DNA of 64,000 nt from the NCBI RefSeq assembly GCF_051014685.1, contig NW_027479548.1, positions 1-64,000 on the forward strand. Reading direction: 5' to 3'. The translations under genes were made by a program, and so were the position numbers. The notes below the pieces were generated by a model, which saw only the letters and a list, made by a program, of their open reading frames with translations, searched no databases and was not told the DNA's origin. This document shows positions 14,801-30,629 of this stretch, piece by piece; position 1 is the first letter of the stretch; every line of letters begins with the position of its first letter. The stretch comes from Ptiloglossa arizonensis. Its lineage: Eukaryota > Arthropoda > Insecta > Hymenoptera > Colletidae.

Positions 14801-17800
14801 TTATACGTTATACGTTATACGTTATACGTTATACGTTATACGTTATACGTCATACGTTACACGTTATACGTTATACGTTATACGTTATACGTTATACGTT
14901 ATACGTTATACGTTATACGTTATACGTTATACGTTATACGTTATACGTTATACGTTATACGTTATACGTTATACGTTATACGGTATACGTTATACGTTAT
15001 ACGTTATACGTTATACGTTATACGTTATACGTTATACGTTATACGTTATACGTTATACGTTATACGTTATACGTGATACGTTATACGTTACATGTTATGC
15101 GTTATACGGTATACGTTATACGTTATACGTTATACGTTATACGTTATACGTTATACGTTATACGTTATACGTTATACGTTATACGTTATACGTTTTACGA
15201 TATACGTTATACGTTCTACGTTCTACGTTCTACGATATACGTTATACGTTATACGTTATACGTTATACGTTATACGTTATACGTTATACGTTATACGTTA
15301 TACGTTATACGTTATACGTTATACGTTATACGTTATACGTTATACGTTATACGTTATACGTTATACGTTATACATTATACGTTATACGTTATACGTTATA
15401 CGTTATACGTTATACGTTATACGTTATACGTCATAGGTTATACGTTATACGTTATACGTTATACGTTATACGTTATACGTTATACGTTATACGTAATACG
15501 TTATACGTTTTACGTTATACGTTATACGTTATACGTTATACGTTATACGTTATACGTTATACGTTATACGTTATACGTTATACGTTATACGTTATACGTT
15601 ATACGTCATACGTTACACGTTATACGTTATACGTTATACGTAATACGTTATACGGTATACGTTATACGTTATACGTTATACGTTATACGTTATACGTTAT
15701 ACGTTATACGTTATACGTTATACGTTATACGTTATACGTGATACGTTATACGTTACATGTTATGCGTTATACGTTTTACGTTATTCGTCATACGTTCTTC
15801 GTTACACGTTATACGTTATAGGTTATACGTTATACGTTATACGATATACGTTATACGTTATACGTTATACGTTATACGTTATACGTCATAGGTTATACGT
15901 TATACGTTATACGTCATACGTTTTACGTTATACGTTATTCTTTATACGTTACACGTTATACGTTATACGTTATACGTAATACGTTATACGTTATACGTTA
16001 TACGTTATACGTTATACGTTATACGTTATACGTTATACGTTATACGTTATACGTTATACGTTATACGTCATAGGTTATACGTTATACGTTATACGTCATA
16101 CGTTATACGTTATACGTGACACGTTATACGTTACATGTTATGCGTTATACGTTTTACGTTATTCGTCATACGTTCTTCGTTACACGTTATACGTTATAGG
16201 TTATACGTTATACGTTATACGTTATACGTTATACGTTATACGTTATACGTTATACGTTATACGTCATAGGTTACACGTTATACGTTATACGTCATACGTT
16301 TTACGTTATACGTTATACGTTATACGTTATACGTTATACGTTATACGTTATACGTTATACGTTATACGTTATACGTCATACGTTACACGTTATACGTTAT
16401 ACGTTATACGTAATACGTTATACGTTATACGTAATACGTTATACGTTATACGTTATACGTTATACGTTATACGTTATACGTTATACGTTATACGTTATAC
16501 GTTATACGTTATACGTTATACGGTATACGTTACACGTTATACGTTATACGTTATACGTTATACGTTATACGTTATACGTTATACGTTATACGTTATACGT
16601 TATACGTGATACGTTATACGTCATACGTTTTACGTTATACGTTATACGTTATACGTTATACGTTATACGTTATACGTTATACGTTATACGTTATACGTTA
16701 TACGTCATACGTTACACGTTATACGTTATACGTTATACGTAATACGTTATACGTTATACGTAATACGTTATACGTTATACGTTATACGTTATACGTTATA
16801 CGTTATACGTTATACGTTATACGTTATACGTTATACGTTATACGTTATACGGTATACGTTACACGTTATACGTTATACGTTATACGTTATACGTTATACG
16901 TTATACGTTATACGTTATACGTTATACGTTATACGTGATACGTTATACGTTACATGTTATGCGTTATACGTTTTACGTTATTCGTCATACGTCCTTCGTT
17001 ACACGTTATACGTTATAGGTTATACGTTATACGTTATACGTTATACGTTATACGTTATACGTTATACGTTATACGTTATACGTTATACGTTATACGTCAT
17101 AGGTTATACGTTATACGTTATACGTCATACGTTTTACGTTATACGTTATTCTTTATACGTTACACGTTATACGTAATACGTTATACGTAATACGTTATAC
17201 GTTATACGTTATACGTTATACGTTATACGTTATACGTTATACGTTATACGTTATATGTTATACGTTATACGTTATACGTTATACGTTATACGTTATACGT
17301 TATACGTTATACGTGACACGTTATACGTTACATGTTATGCGTTATACGTTTTACGTTATTCGTCATACGTTCTTCGTTACACGTTATACGTTATAGGTTA
17401 TACGTTATACGTTATACGTTATACGTTATACGTTATACGTTATACGTTATACGTTATACGTTATACGTCATAGGTTATACGTTATACGTTATACGTCATA
17501 CGTTTTACGTTATACGTTATTCGTTATACGTTACACGTTATACGTTATACGTTATACGTAATACGTTATACGTTATACGTTATACGTTATACGTTATACG
17601 TTATACGTTATACGTTATACGTTATACGTTATACGTTATACGTTATACGTTATACGTTATACGTTATACGTTATACGTTATACGTTATACGTTATACGTT
17701 ATACGTTATACGTTATACGTTATACGTTATACGTTATACGTTATACGTTATACGTTATACGTTATACGATATACGTTATACGTTATACGTCATACGTTAT

Positions 17801-20800
17801 ACGTTATACGTTATACGTTATACGTTATACGTTATACGTTATACGTTATACGTTATACGTTATACGTTTTACGATATACGTTATACGTTCTACGTTCTAC
17901 GTTCTACGATATACGTTATACGTTATACGTTATACGTTATACGTTATACGTTATACGTTATACGTTATACGTTTTACGATATACGTTATACGTTATTCGT
18001 TCTACGTTCTACGTTATACGTTATGCGTTATACGTTTTACGTTATTCGTTATACGTTATACGTTATACGTTATACGTTATACGTTATACGTAATATGTAA
18101 TGCGTCATACGTTTTACGTTATTCGTTATACGTTTTTCGTTACACGTTATACGTTATACGTTATGCGTTATACGTTATACGTTATACGTTATACGTTATA
18201 CGTTATACGTTATACGTTATACGTTATACGTTATACGTTATACGTTATACGTTATACGTTATACGTTATACGTTATACGTTATACGTTATACGTTATACG
18301 TTATACGTTATACGTTATACGTGATACGTTATACGTTATACGTTATAGGTTATACGTTATACGTTATACGTTATACGTTATACGTTATACGTTATACGTT
18401 ATACGTTATATGTTATACGTCATAGGTTATACGTTATACGTTATACGTTATACGTTATACGTTATACGTTATACGTCATAGGTTATACGTTATACATTAT
18501 ACGTCATACGTTTTACGTTATACATTATACGTTATACGTTATACGGTATACGTTATACGTTATACGTTATACGTTATACGTTATACGTTATACGTTATAC
18601 GTTATACGTTATACGTTATACGTTTTACGATATACGTTATACGTTCTACGTTCTACGTTCTACGATATACGTTATACGTTATACGTTATACGTTATACAT
18701 TATACGTTACACGTTATACGTTATACGTTATACGTTATACGTTATACGTTATACGTTATACGTTATACGTTATACGTTATACGTTATACGTTATACGTTA
18801 TACGTTATACGTTATACGTTATACGTTATACGTTATACGTCATAGGTTATACGTTATACGTTATACGTTATACGTTATATGTTATACGTCATAGGTTATA
18901 CGTTATACGTTATACGTTATACGTTATACGTTATACGTTATACGTCATAGGTTATACGTTATACGTTATACGTCATACGTTTTACGTTATACGTTATTCG
19001 TTATACGTTATACGTTATACGTTATACGTTATACGTTATACGTTATACGTTATACGTTATACGTTATACGTTTTACGTTATACGTTATACGTTATACGTT
19101 ACACGTTCTTCGTTACACGTTATACGTTATACGTTATACGTTATACGTTATACGTTATACGTTATACGTTATACGTTATACGTTATACGTTATACGTTAT
19201 ACGTTATACGTTATACGTTATACGTTATACGTTATACGTTATACGTTATACGTTATACGTTATACGTTATACGTTATACGTTATACGTAATACGTTATAC
19301 GTTATACGTTATACGTTATACGTTATACGTTATACGTTATACGTTATACGTTATACGTTATACGTTGTACGTTATACGTTATACGTCATACGTTACACGT
19401 TATACGTTATACGTTATACGTAATGCGTTATACGTTATACGTTATACGTTATACGTTATACGTTATACGTTATACGTTATACGTTATACGTTATACGTTA
19501 TACGTTATACGTTATACGTTATACGTTATACGTTATACGTTATACGTTATACGGTATACGTTATACGTTATACGTTATACGTTATACGTTATACGTTATA
19601 CGTTTTACGGTATACGTTATACGTTCTACGTTCTACGTTCTACGATATACGTTATACGTTATACGTTATACGTTATACGTTATACGTTATACGTTATACG
19701 TTATACGTTATACGTTATACGTTATACGTTATACGTTATACGTTATACGTTATACGTTATACGTTATACGTTATACGTTATACGTTATACGTTATACGTT
19801 ATACGTTATACGTTATACGTTATACGTTATACGTTATACGTTATACGTTATACGTTATACGTTATACGTTATACGTTATACGTTATACGTTATACGTTAT
19901 ACGTCATAGGTTATACGTTATACGTTATACGTTATACGTTATATGTTATACGTCATAGGTTATACGTTATACGTTATACGTTATACGTTATACGTTATAC
20001 GTTATACGTCATAGGTTATACGTTATACGTTATACGTCATACGTTTTACGTTATACGTTATTCGTTATACGTTACACGTTATACGTTACACGTTATACGT
20101 TATACGTTATACGTAATACGTTATACGTTATACGTTATACGTTATACGTTATACGTTATACGTTATACGTTATACGTTATACGTTATACGTTATACGTTA
20201 TACGTTATACGTCATACGTTACACGTTATACGTTATACGTTATACGTTATACGTTATACGTTATACGTTATACGTTATACGTTATACGTTATACGTTATA
20301 CGTTATACGTTATACGTTATACGTTATACGTTATACGTTATACGGTATACGTTATACGTTATACGTTATACGTTATACGTTATACGTTATACGTTATACG
20401 TTATACGTTATACGTTATACGTTATACGTTATACGTGATACGTTATACGTTACATGTTATGCGTTATACGGTATACGTTATACGTTATACGTTATACGTT
20501 ATACGTTATACGTTATACGTTATACGTTATACGTTATACGTTATACGTTATACGTTTTACGATATACGTTATACGTTCTACGTTCTACGTTCTACGATAT
20601 ACGTTATACGTTATACGTTATACGTTATACGTTATACGTTATACGTTATACGTTATACGTTATACGTTATACGTTATACGTTATACGTTATACGTTATAC
20701 GTTATACGTTATACGTTATACGTTATACGTTATACATTATACGTTATACGTTATACGTTATACGTTATACGTTATACGTTATACGTTATACGTCATAGGT

Positions 20801-21229
20801 TATACGTTATACGTTATACGTTATACGTTATATGTTATACGTCATAGGTTATACGTTATACGTTATACGTTATACGTTATACGTCATAGGTTACACGTTA
20901 TACGTTATACGTCATACGTTTTACGTTATACGTTATTCGTTATACGTTACACGTTATACGTTACACGTTATACGTTATACGTTATACGTAATACGTTATA
21001 CGTTTTACGTTATACGTTATACGTTATACGTTATACGTTATACGTTATACGTTATACGTTATACGTTATACGTTATACGTTATACGTTATACGTCATACG
21101 TTACACGTTATACGTTATACGTTATACGTAATACGTTATACGGTATACGTTATACGTTATACGTTATACGTTATACGTTATACGTTATACGTTATACGTT
21201 ATACGTTATACGTTATACGTTATACGTGA
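11893..21229 (+). repeat. Higher-order tandem duplication, offset about 5.36 kb
   Basis: The order of variant satellite units starting at 11893 recurs from 17255. Landmark pairs are 11893/17255, 11970/17332, 15073/20435 and 15092/20454 (offset 5362); 12745/18100 (5355); and 14024/19365 (5341). All offsets are multiples of 7. The second copy carries about 126 bp of extra variant units after 20,800 relative to the first. The copies are tandem and in the same orientation, which fits unequal exchange within the array. Confidence 0.85.
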
Positions 21230-23228
21230 TACGTTATACGTTACATGTTATGCGTTATACGTTTTACGTTATTCGTCATACGTTCTTCGTTACACGTTAT
21301 ACGTTATAGGTTATACGTTATACGTTATACGATATACGTTATACGTTATACGTTATACGTTATACGTTATACGTCATAGGTTATACGTTATACGTTATAC
21401 GTCATACGTTTTACGTTATACGTTATTCTTTATACGTTACACGTTATACGTTATACGTTATACGTAATACGTTATACGTTATACGTTATACGTTATACGT
21501 TATACGTTATACGTTATACGTTATACGTTATACGTTATACGTTATACGTTATACGTCATAGGTTATACGTTATACGTTATACGTCATACGTTTTACGTTA
21601 TACGTTATTCGTTATACGTTACACGTTATACGTTACACGTTATACGTTATACGTTATACGTAATACGTTATACGTTATACGTTATACGTTATACGTTATA
21701 CGTTATACGTTATACGTTATACGTTATACGTTATACGTTATACGTTATACGTTATACGTTATACGTTATACGTTATACGTCATACGTTACACGTTATACG
21801 TTATACGTTATACGTAATACGTTATACGTTATACGTAATACGTTATACGTTATACGTTATACGTTATACGTTATACGTTATACGTTATACGTTATACGTT
21901 ATACGTTATACGTTATACGTTATACGGTATACGTTACACGTTATACGTTATACGTTATACGTTATACGTTATACGTTATACGTTATACGTTATACGTTAT
22001 ACGTTATACGTGATACGTTATACGTTACATGTTATGCGTTATACGTTTTACGTTATTCGTCATACGTCCTTCGTTACACGTTATACGTTATAGGTTATAC
22101 GTTATACGTTATACGTTATACGTTATACGTTATACGTTATACGTTATACGTTATACGTTATACGTTATACGTCATAGGTTATACGTTATACGTTATACGT
22201 CATACGTTTTACGTTATACGTTATTCTTTATACGTTACACGTTATACGTAATACGTTATACGTAATACGTTATACGTTATACGTTATACGTTATACGTTA
22301 TACGTTACACGTTATACGTTATACGTTATACGTAATACGTTATACGTTATACGTTATACGTTATACGTTATACGTTATACGTTATACGTTATACGTTATA
22401 CGTTATACGTTATACGTTATACGTTATACGTCATACGTTACACGTTATACGTTATACGTTATACGTTATACGTTATACGTTATACGTTATACGTTATACG
22501 TTATACGTTATACGTTATACGTTATACGTTATACGTTATACGTTATACGTTATACGTTATACGGTATACGTTATACGTTATACGTTATACGTTATACGTT
22601 ATACGTTATACGTTATACGTTATACGTTATACGTTATACGTTATACGTTATACGTGATACGTTATACGTTACATGTTATGCGTTATACGGTATACGTTAT
22701 ACGTTATACGTTATACGTTATACGTTATACGTTATACGTTATACGTTATACGTTATACGTTATACGTTATACGTTTTACGATATACGTTATACGTTCTAC
22801 GTTCTACGTTCTACGATATACGTTATACGTTATACGTTATACGTTATACGTTATACGTTATACGTTATACGTCATAGGTTATACGTTATACGTTATACGT
22901 TATACGTTATACGTTATACGTTATACGTTATACGTTATACGTTATACGTTATACGTTATACGTTATACGTTATACGTTATACGTTATACGTTATACGTTT
23001 TACGTTATACGTTATACATCATAGGTTATACGTTATACGTTATACGTTATACGTTACACGTTCTTCGTTACACGTTATACGTTATACGTTATACGTTATA
23101 CGTTATACGTTATACGTTATACGTTATACGTTATACGTTATACGTTATACGTTATACGTTATACGTTATACGTTATACGTTATACGTTATACGTTATACG
23201 TTATACGTTATACGATATACGTTATACG

Positions 23229-23632
23229 TTATTCGTTATACGTTCTTCGTTACACGTTATACGTTATACCTTATGCGTTATACGTTTTGCGTTATTCGTT
23301 ACACGTTATACGTTATACGTAATATGTAACGCGTCATACGTTTTACGTTATTCGTTATACGTTTTTCGTTACAAGTTATACGTTATACGACATACGTTAT
23401 AAGTTATACGTCATAAGTTATACGATACACGTTATACGTTATACGAAATATGTAATACGTAATACGTTTTACGTTATTCGTTATACGTTCTTCGTTACAC
23501 GTTTTACGTTATACCTTATGCGTTATACGTTTTGCGTTATTCGTTACACGTTATACGTTATACGTAATATGTAACGCGTCATACGTTTTACGTTATTCGT
23601 TATACGTTTTTCGTTACAAGTTATACGTTATA
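23229..23632 (+). repeat. Most divergent satellite patch, 245-bp local duplication
   Basis: Units here depart further from ACGTTAT than anywhere else, with ACAAGTT, ACGACAT, ATAAGTT, ACGATAC, ACGAAAT and TTTTGCG in close succession. A block beginning CGTTCTTCG at 23241 recurs at 23486, an offset of 245 bp (35 units), including the rare ATACCTTATGCG and TTTTGCG variants. The dense TAATATG cassettes become common just downstream, so the patch lies near a boundary between two array domains. Confidence 0.7.
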
Positions 23633-25416
23633 CGTTATACGTTATACGTTATACGTTATACGTTATACGTTATACGTTATACGTTATACGTTATACGTTA
23701 TACGGTATACGTTATACGTTATACGTTATACGTTATACGTTATACGTTATGCGTTATACGTTTTACGTTATTCGTTATACGTTATACGTTATACGTTATA
23801 CGTTATACGTTATACGTTATACGTAATATGTAATGCGTCATACGTTTTACGTTATTCGTTATACGTTTTTCGTTACACGTTATACGTTATACGTTATGCG
23901 TTATACGTTATACGTTATACGTTATACGTTATACGTTATACGTTATACGTTATACGTTATACGTTATACGTTATACGTTATACGTTATACGTTTTACGTT
24001 ATACGTTATACATCATAGGTTATACGTTATACGATATACGTTATACGTTATACGTTATACGTTCTACGTTATACGTTATGCGTTATACGTTTTACGTTAT
24101 TAGTTATACGTTATACGTTATACGTTATACGTTATACGTTATACGTTATATGTAATATGTAATGCGTCATACGTTTTACGTTATTCGTTATACGTTTTTC
24201 GTTACACGTTATACGTTATACGTTATGCGTTATACGTTATACGTTATACGTTATACGTTATACGTTATACGTTATACGTTATACGTTATACGTTATACGT
24301 TATACGTTATACGTTATACGTTATACGTTATACGTTATACGTTATACGTTATACGTTTTACGTTATACGTTATACGTTATACGATATTCGTTATACGTTA
24401 TACGTCATACGTTATACGTTATACGTTATACGTTATACGTTATACGTTATACGTTATACGTTATACGTTATACGTTTTACGATATACGTTATACGTTCTA
24501 CGTTATACGTTATACGTGATACGTTATACGTTACATGTTATGCGTTATACGTTTTACGTTATTCGTTATACGTTATACGTTATACGTTATACGTTATACG
24601 TTATACGTTATATGTAATATGTAATGCGTCATACGTTTTACGTTATTCGTTATACGTTTTTCGTTACACGTTATACGTTATACGTTATGCGTTATACGTT
24701 ATACGTTATACGTTATACGTTATACGTTATACGTTATACGTTATACGTTATACGTTATACGTTATACGTTATACGTTATACGTTATACGTTATACGTTAT
24801 ACGTTATACGTTATACGTTATACGTTTTACGTTATACGTTATACGTTATACGATATTCGTTATACGTTATACGTCATACGTTATACGTTATACGTTATAC
24901 GTTATACGTTATACGTTATACGTTATACGTTATACGTTATACGTTATACGTTATACGTTATGCGTTATACGTTATACGTTATACGTTATACGTTATACGT
25001 TATACGTTATACGTTATACGTTATACGTTATACGTTATACGTTATACGTTATACGTTATACGTTATACGTTATACGTTATACGTTATACGTTTTACGTTA
25101 TACGTTATACGTTATACGATATTCGTTATACGTTATACGTCATACGTTATACGTTATACGTTATACGTTATACGATATTCGTTATACGTTATACGTCATA
25201 CGTTATACGTTATACGTTATACGTTATACGTTATACGTTATACGTTATACGTTATACGTTATACGTTTTACGATATACGTTATACGTTCTACGTTATACG
25301 TTATACGTGATACGTTATACGTTACATGTTATGCGTTATACGTTTTACGTTATTCGTTATACGTTATACGTCATACGTTATACGTTATACGTTATACGTG
25401 ATACGTTATACGTTAC

Positions 25417-28400
25417 ATGTTATGCGTTATACGTTTTACGTTATTCGTTATACGTTATACGTTATACGTTTTACGATATACGTTATACGTTATACGTTCT
25501 ACGTTATGCGTTATACGTTTTACGTTATTCGTGATACGTTATACGTTATACGTCATACTTTATACGTCATACGGTATACGTTATACGTTATACGTTATAC
25601 GTTTTACGATATACGTTATACGTTCTACGTTCTACGTTCTACGTTCTACGTTCTACGTTATACGTTATGCGTTATACGTTTTACGTTATTCGTTATACGT
25701 TATACGTTATACGTTATGCGTTATACGTTTTACGTTATACGTTATACGTTATACGTTCTACGTTCTACGTCCTACGATATACGTTATACGTTATATGTTA
25801 TACTTTATACCTTATACGTTATACGTTATACGTTTTACGATATACGTTATACGTTATACGTTCTACGTTCTACGTTATACGTTCTGCGTTGTACGTTTTA
25901 CGTTATTCGTTATACGTTATACGTTATACGTTATACGTTACACGTTACACGTAATATGTAAGGCGTCATACGTTTTACGTTATTCGTTATACGTTTTTCG
26001 TTACACGTTATACGTTATACGTTATGCGTTATACGGTATACGTTATACGTTATACGTTATACGTTATACGTTATACGTTATACGTTATACGTTATACGTT
26101 ATACGTTATACGTTATACGTTATACGTTTTACGTTATACGTTATACATCATAGGTTATACGTTATACGATATACGTTATACGTTATACGTTATACGTTAT
26201 ACGTTTTACGTTATACGTTATACGTTATACGTTTTACGATATACGTTATACGTTATACGTTATACGTTATACGTTATACGTTATACGGTATACGCTATAC
26301 GTTATACGTTATACGTTATACGTTATACGTTATACGTTATATGTTATACGTTATACGTTATACGTTATACGGTATACGTTATACGTTATACGTTTTACGT
26401 TATACGTTATACGTTATACGTTATACGTTGTACGTTATACGTTATACGTTATACGTTATACGTTATACGTTATACGTTATATGTTATACGATATACGTTA
26501 TACGTTATACGTCATACGTTATACGTTATACGTTATACGTTATACGTCATACGTTATACGTTATACGTTATACGTTATACGTTATACGTTATACGTTATA
26601 CGTTATACGTTATACGTTTTACGATATACGTTCTACGTTCTACGTTCTACGTTCTACGATATACGTTATACGTTATACGTTATACGTTATACGTTATACG
26701 TTATACGTTATACGTTATACGTTATACGTTATACGTTTTACGATATACGTTATACGTTATACGTTCTACGTTCTACGTTATACGTTATGCGTTATACGTT
26801 TTACGTTATTAGTTATACGTTATACGTTATACGTTATACGTTATACGTTATACGTTATATGTAATATGTAATGCGTCATACGTTTTACGTTATTCGTTAT
26901 ACGTTTTTCGTTACACGTTATACGTTATACGTTATGCGTTATACGTTATACGTTATACGTTATACGTTATACGTTATACGTTATACGTTATACGTTATAC
27001 GTTATACGTTATACGTTATACGTTATACGTTATACGTTATACGTTATACGTTATACGTTATACGTTATACGTTTTACGTTATACGTTATACGTTATACGA
27101 TATTCGTTATACGTTATACGTCATACGTTATACGTTATACGTTATACGTTATACGTTATACGTTATACGTTATACGTTATACGTTATACGTTATACGTTT
27201 TACGATATACGTTATACGTTCTACGTTATACGTTATACGTGATACGTTATACGTTACATGTTATGCGTTATACGTTTTACGTTATTCGTTATACGTTATA
27301 CGTTATACGTTATACGTTATACGTTATACGTCATACGTAATATGTAATGCGTCATACGTTATACGTTATACGTTATATGTTATATGATATACGTTATACG
27401 TTATACGTCATACGTTATACGTTATACGTTATACGTTATACGTTATACGTTATACGTTATACGTTATACGTTATACGTTTTACGATATACGCTCTACGTT
27501 CTACGTTCTACGTTCTACGATATACGTTATACGTTATACGTTATACGTTATACGTTATACGTTATACGTTTTACGATATACGTTATACGTTATACGTTCT
27601 ACGTTCTACGTTATACGTTATGCGTTATACGTTTTACGTTATTAGTTATACGTTATACGTTATACGTTATACGTTATACGTTATACGTTATACGTTATAC
27701 GTAATATGTAATGCGTCATACGTTTTACGTTATTCGTTATACGTTTTTCGTTACACGTTATACGTTATACGTTATGCGTTATACGTTATACGTTATACGT
27801 TATACGTTATACGTCATACGTTATACGTTATACGTTATACGTTATACGTAATACGTTATACGTTATACGTTATACGTTATACGTTATACGTTATACGTTA
27901 TACGTTTTACGTTATACGTTATACGTTATACGATATTCGTTATACGTTATACGTCATACGTTATACGTTATACGTTATACGTTATACGTTATACGTTATA
28001 CGTTATACGTTATACGTTATACGTTATACGTTATACGTTATACGTTATACGTTTTACGATATACGTTATACGTTCTACGTTATACGTTATACGTGATACG
28101 TTATACGTTACATGTTATGCGTTATACGTTTTACGTTATTCGTTATACGTTATACGTTATACGTTATACGTTATACGTTATACGTCATACGTAATATGTA
28201 ATGCGTCATACGTTTTACGTTATTCGTTATACGTTTTTCGTTACACGTTATACGTTATACGTTATGCGTTATACGTTATACGTTATACGTTATACGTTAT
28301 ACGTTATACGTTATACGTTATACGTTATACGTTATACGTTATACGTTATACGTTATACGTTATACGTTATACGTTATACGTTATACGTTATACGTTATAC

Positions 28401-29954
28401 GTTATACGTGATACGTTATACGTTACATGTTATGCGTTATACGTTTTACGTTATTCGTTATACGTTCTTCGTTACACGTTATACGTTATAGGTTATACGT
28501 TATACGTTATACGTTATACGTTATACGTTATACGTTATACGTTATACGTTAAACGTCATAGGTTATACGTTATACGTTATACGTCATACGTTTTACGATA
28601 TACGTTATACGTTCTACGTTCTACGTTCTACGATATACGTTATACGTTATACGTTATACCTTATACGTTATACGTTATACGTTTTACGATATACGTTATA
28701 CGTTATACGTTCTACGTTCTACGTTATACGTTATGCGTTATACGTTTTACGTTATTCGTTATACGTTATACGTTATACGTTATACGTTATACGTTATACG
28801 TAATATGTAATGCGTCATACGTTTTACGTTATTCGTTATACGTTTTTCGTTACACGTTATACGTTATACGTTATGCGTTATACGTTATACGTTATACGTT
28901 ATACGTTATACGTTATACGTTGTACGTTATACGTTATACGTTATACGTTATACGTTATACGTTATACGTTATACGTTATAAGTTATACGTGATACGTTAT
29001 ACGTTACATGTTATGCGTTATACGTTTTACGTTATTCGTTATACGTTATACGTTATACGTTTTACGATATACGTTATACGTTATACGTTCTACGTTATGC
29101 GTTATACGTTTTACGTTATTCGTGATACGTTATACGTTATACGTCATACTTTATACGTCATACGGTATACGTTATACGTTATACGTTATACGTTTTACGA
29201 TATACGTTATACGTTCTACGTTCTACGTTCTACGTTCTACGTTCTACGTTCTACGTTATGCGTTATACGTTTTACGTTATTCGTTATACGTTATACGTTA
29301 TACGTTATACGTTTTACGTTATACGTTATACGTTATACGTTCTACGTTCTACGTCCTACGATATACGTTATACGTTATATGTTATACTTTATACCTTATA
29401 CGTTATACGTTATACGTTTTACGATATACGTTATACGTTATACGTTCTACGTTCTACGTTATACGTTATGCGTTGTACGTTTTACGTTATTCGTTATACG
29501 TTATACGTTATACGTTATACGTTACACGTTACACGTAATATGTAATGCGTCATACGTTTTACGTTATTCGTTATACGTTTTTCGTTACACGTTATACGTT
29601 ATACGTTATGCGTTATACGGTATACGTTATACGTTATACGTTATACGTTATACGTTATACGTTATACGTTATACGTTATACGTTATACGTTATACGTTAT
29701 ACGTTATACGTTTTACGTTATACGTTATACATCATAGGTTATACGTTATACGATATACGTTATACGTTATACGTTATACGTTATACGTTTTACGATATAC
29801 GTTATACGTTATACGTTCTACGTTATGCGTTATACGTTTTACGTTATTCGTGATACGTTATACGTTATACGTCATACTTTATACGTCATACGGTATACGT
29901 TATACGTTATACGTTATACGTTATACGTTATACGTTATACGTTATACGTCATAG
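25417..29954 (+). repeat. Higher-order duplication, offset about 3.59 kb
   Basis: A run of variant units at 25417-26200 recurs at 29008-29790 (25417/29008, offset 3591 = 513 units). Both copies contain the uncommon GTCATACTTTATACG variant, the multi-TTCT run, GTCCTACGATATACG, and the TACTTTATACC variant. The 26.2-28.9 kb segment between them contains other cassette-bearing blocks rather than the same series. Confidence 0.7.
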
Positions 29955-30629
29955 GTTATACGTTATACGTTATACGTCATACGTTTTACGTTATACGTTA
30001 TTCGTTATACGTTATACGTTATACGTTATACGTTATACGTCATAGGTTATACGTTATACGTTATACGTCATACGTTTTACGTTATACGTTATTCGTTATA
30101 CGTTATACGTTATACGTTAAACGTTATACGTTATACGTTATACGTTATACGTTATACGTTATACGTTATACGTTATACGTTATACGTTATACGTTATACG
30201 TTATACGTTATACGTTATACGTTATACGTTATACGTTATACGTTATACGTTATACGTTATACGTTATACGTTATACGTGAAACGTTATACGTTATACGTT
30301 ATACGTTATGCGTTATACGTTTTACGTTATACGTTATACGTTATACGTTATACGTTATACGTTATACGTTTTACGATATACGTTATAGGTTCTACGTTCT
30401 ACGTTCTACGATATACGTTATACGTTATACGTTATACGTTATACGTTATACGTTATACGTTATACGTTTTACGATATACGTTATACGTTATACGTTCTAC
30501 GTTCTACGTTATACGTAATGTGTTATACGTTTTACGTTATTCGTTATACGTTATACGTTATACGTTATACGTTATACGTTATACGTTATACGTTATACGT
30601 TATACGTTATACGTTATACGTAATATGTA

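Larger units (their letters stand above)
149..19490. repeat. Giant inverted repeat of satellite, arms about 9.7 kb
   Basis: The order of variant 7-mers in the left arm is reproduced in reverse complement in the right arm. Pairs of landmarks sum to a near-constant value: 8346/11319, 7695/11970, 5641/14024, 5583/14082 and 3844/15821 all give 19665; 2383/17255, 2306/17332 and 1314/18324 give 19638; 269/19365 gives 19634. The small steps correspond to net losses of 27 and 4 bp in the left arm. Rare variants agree as well, such as the ATTAACG unit near 8424 and its mirror near 11240, and the CATATAACG unit near 9555 and its mirror near 10110. The symmetry stops at 149, where unique DNA begins on the left while satellite continues on the right. 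It is either a genuine palindromic duplication or an assembly or read fold-back artefact. Confidence 0.9.
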
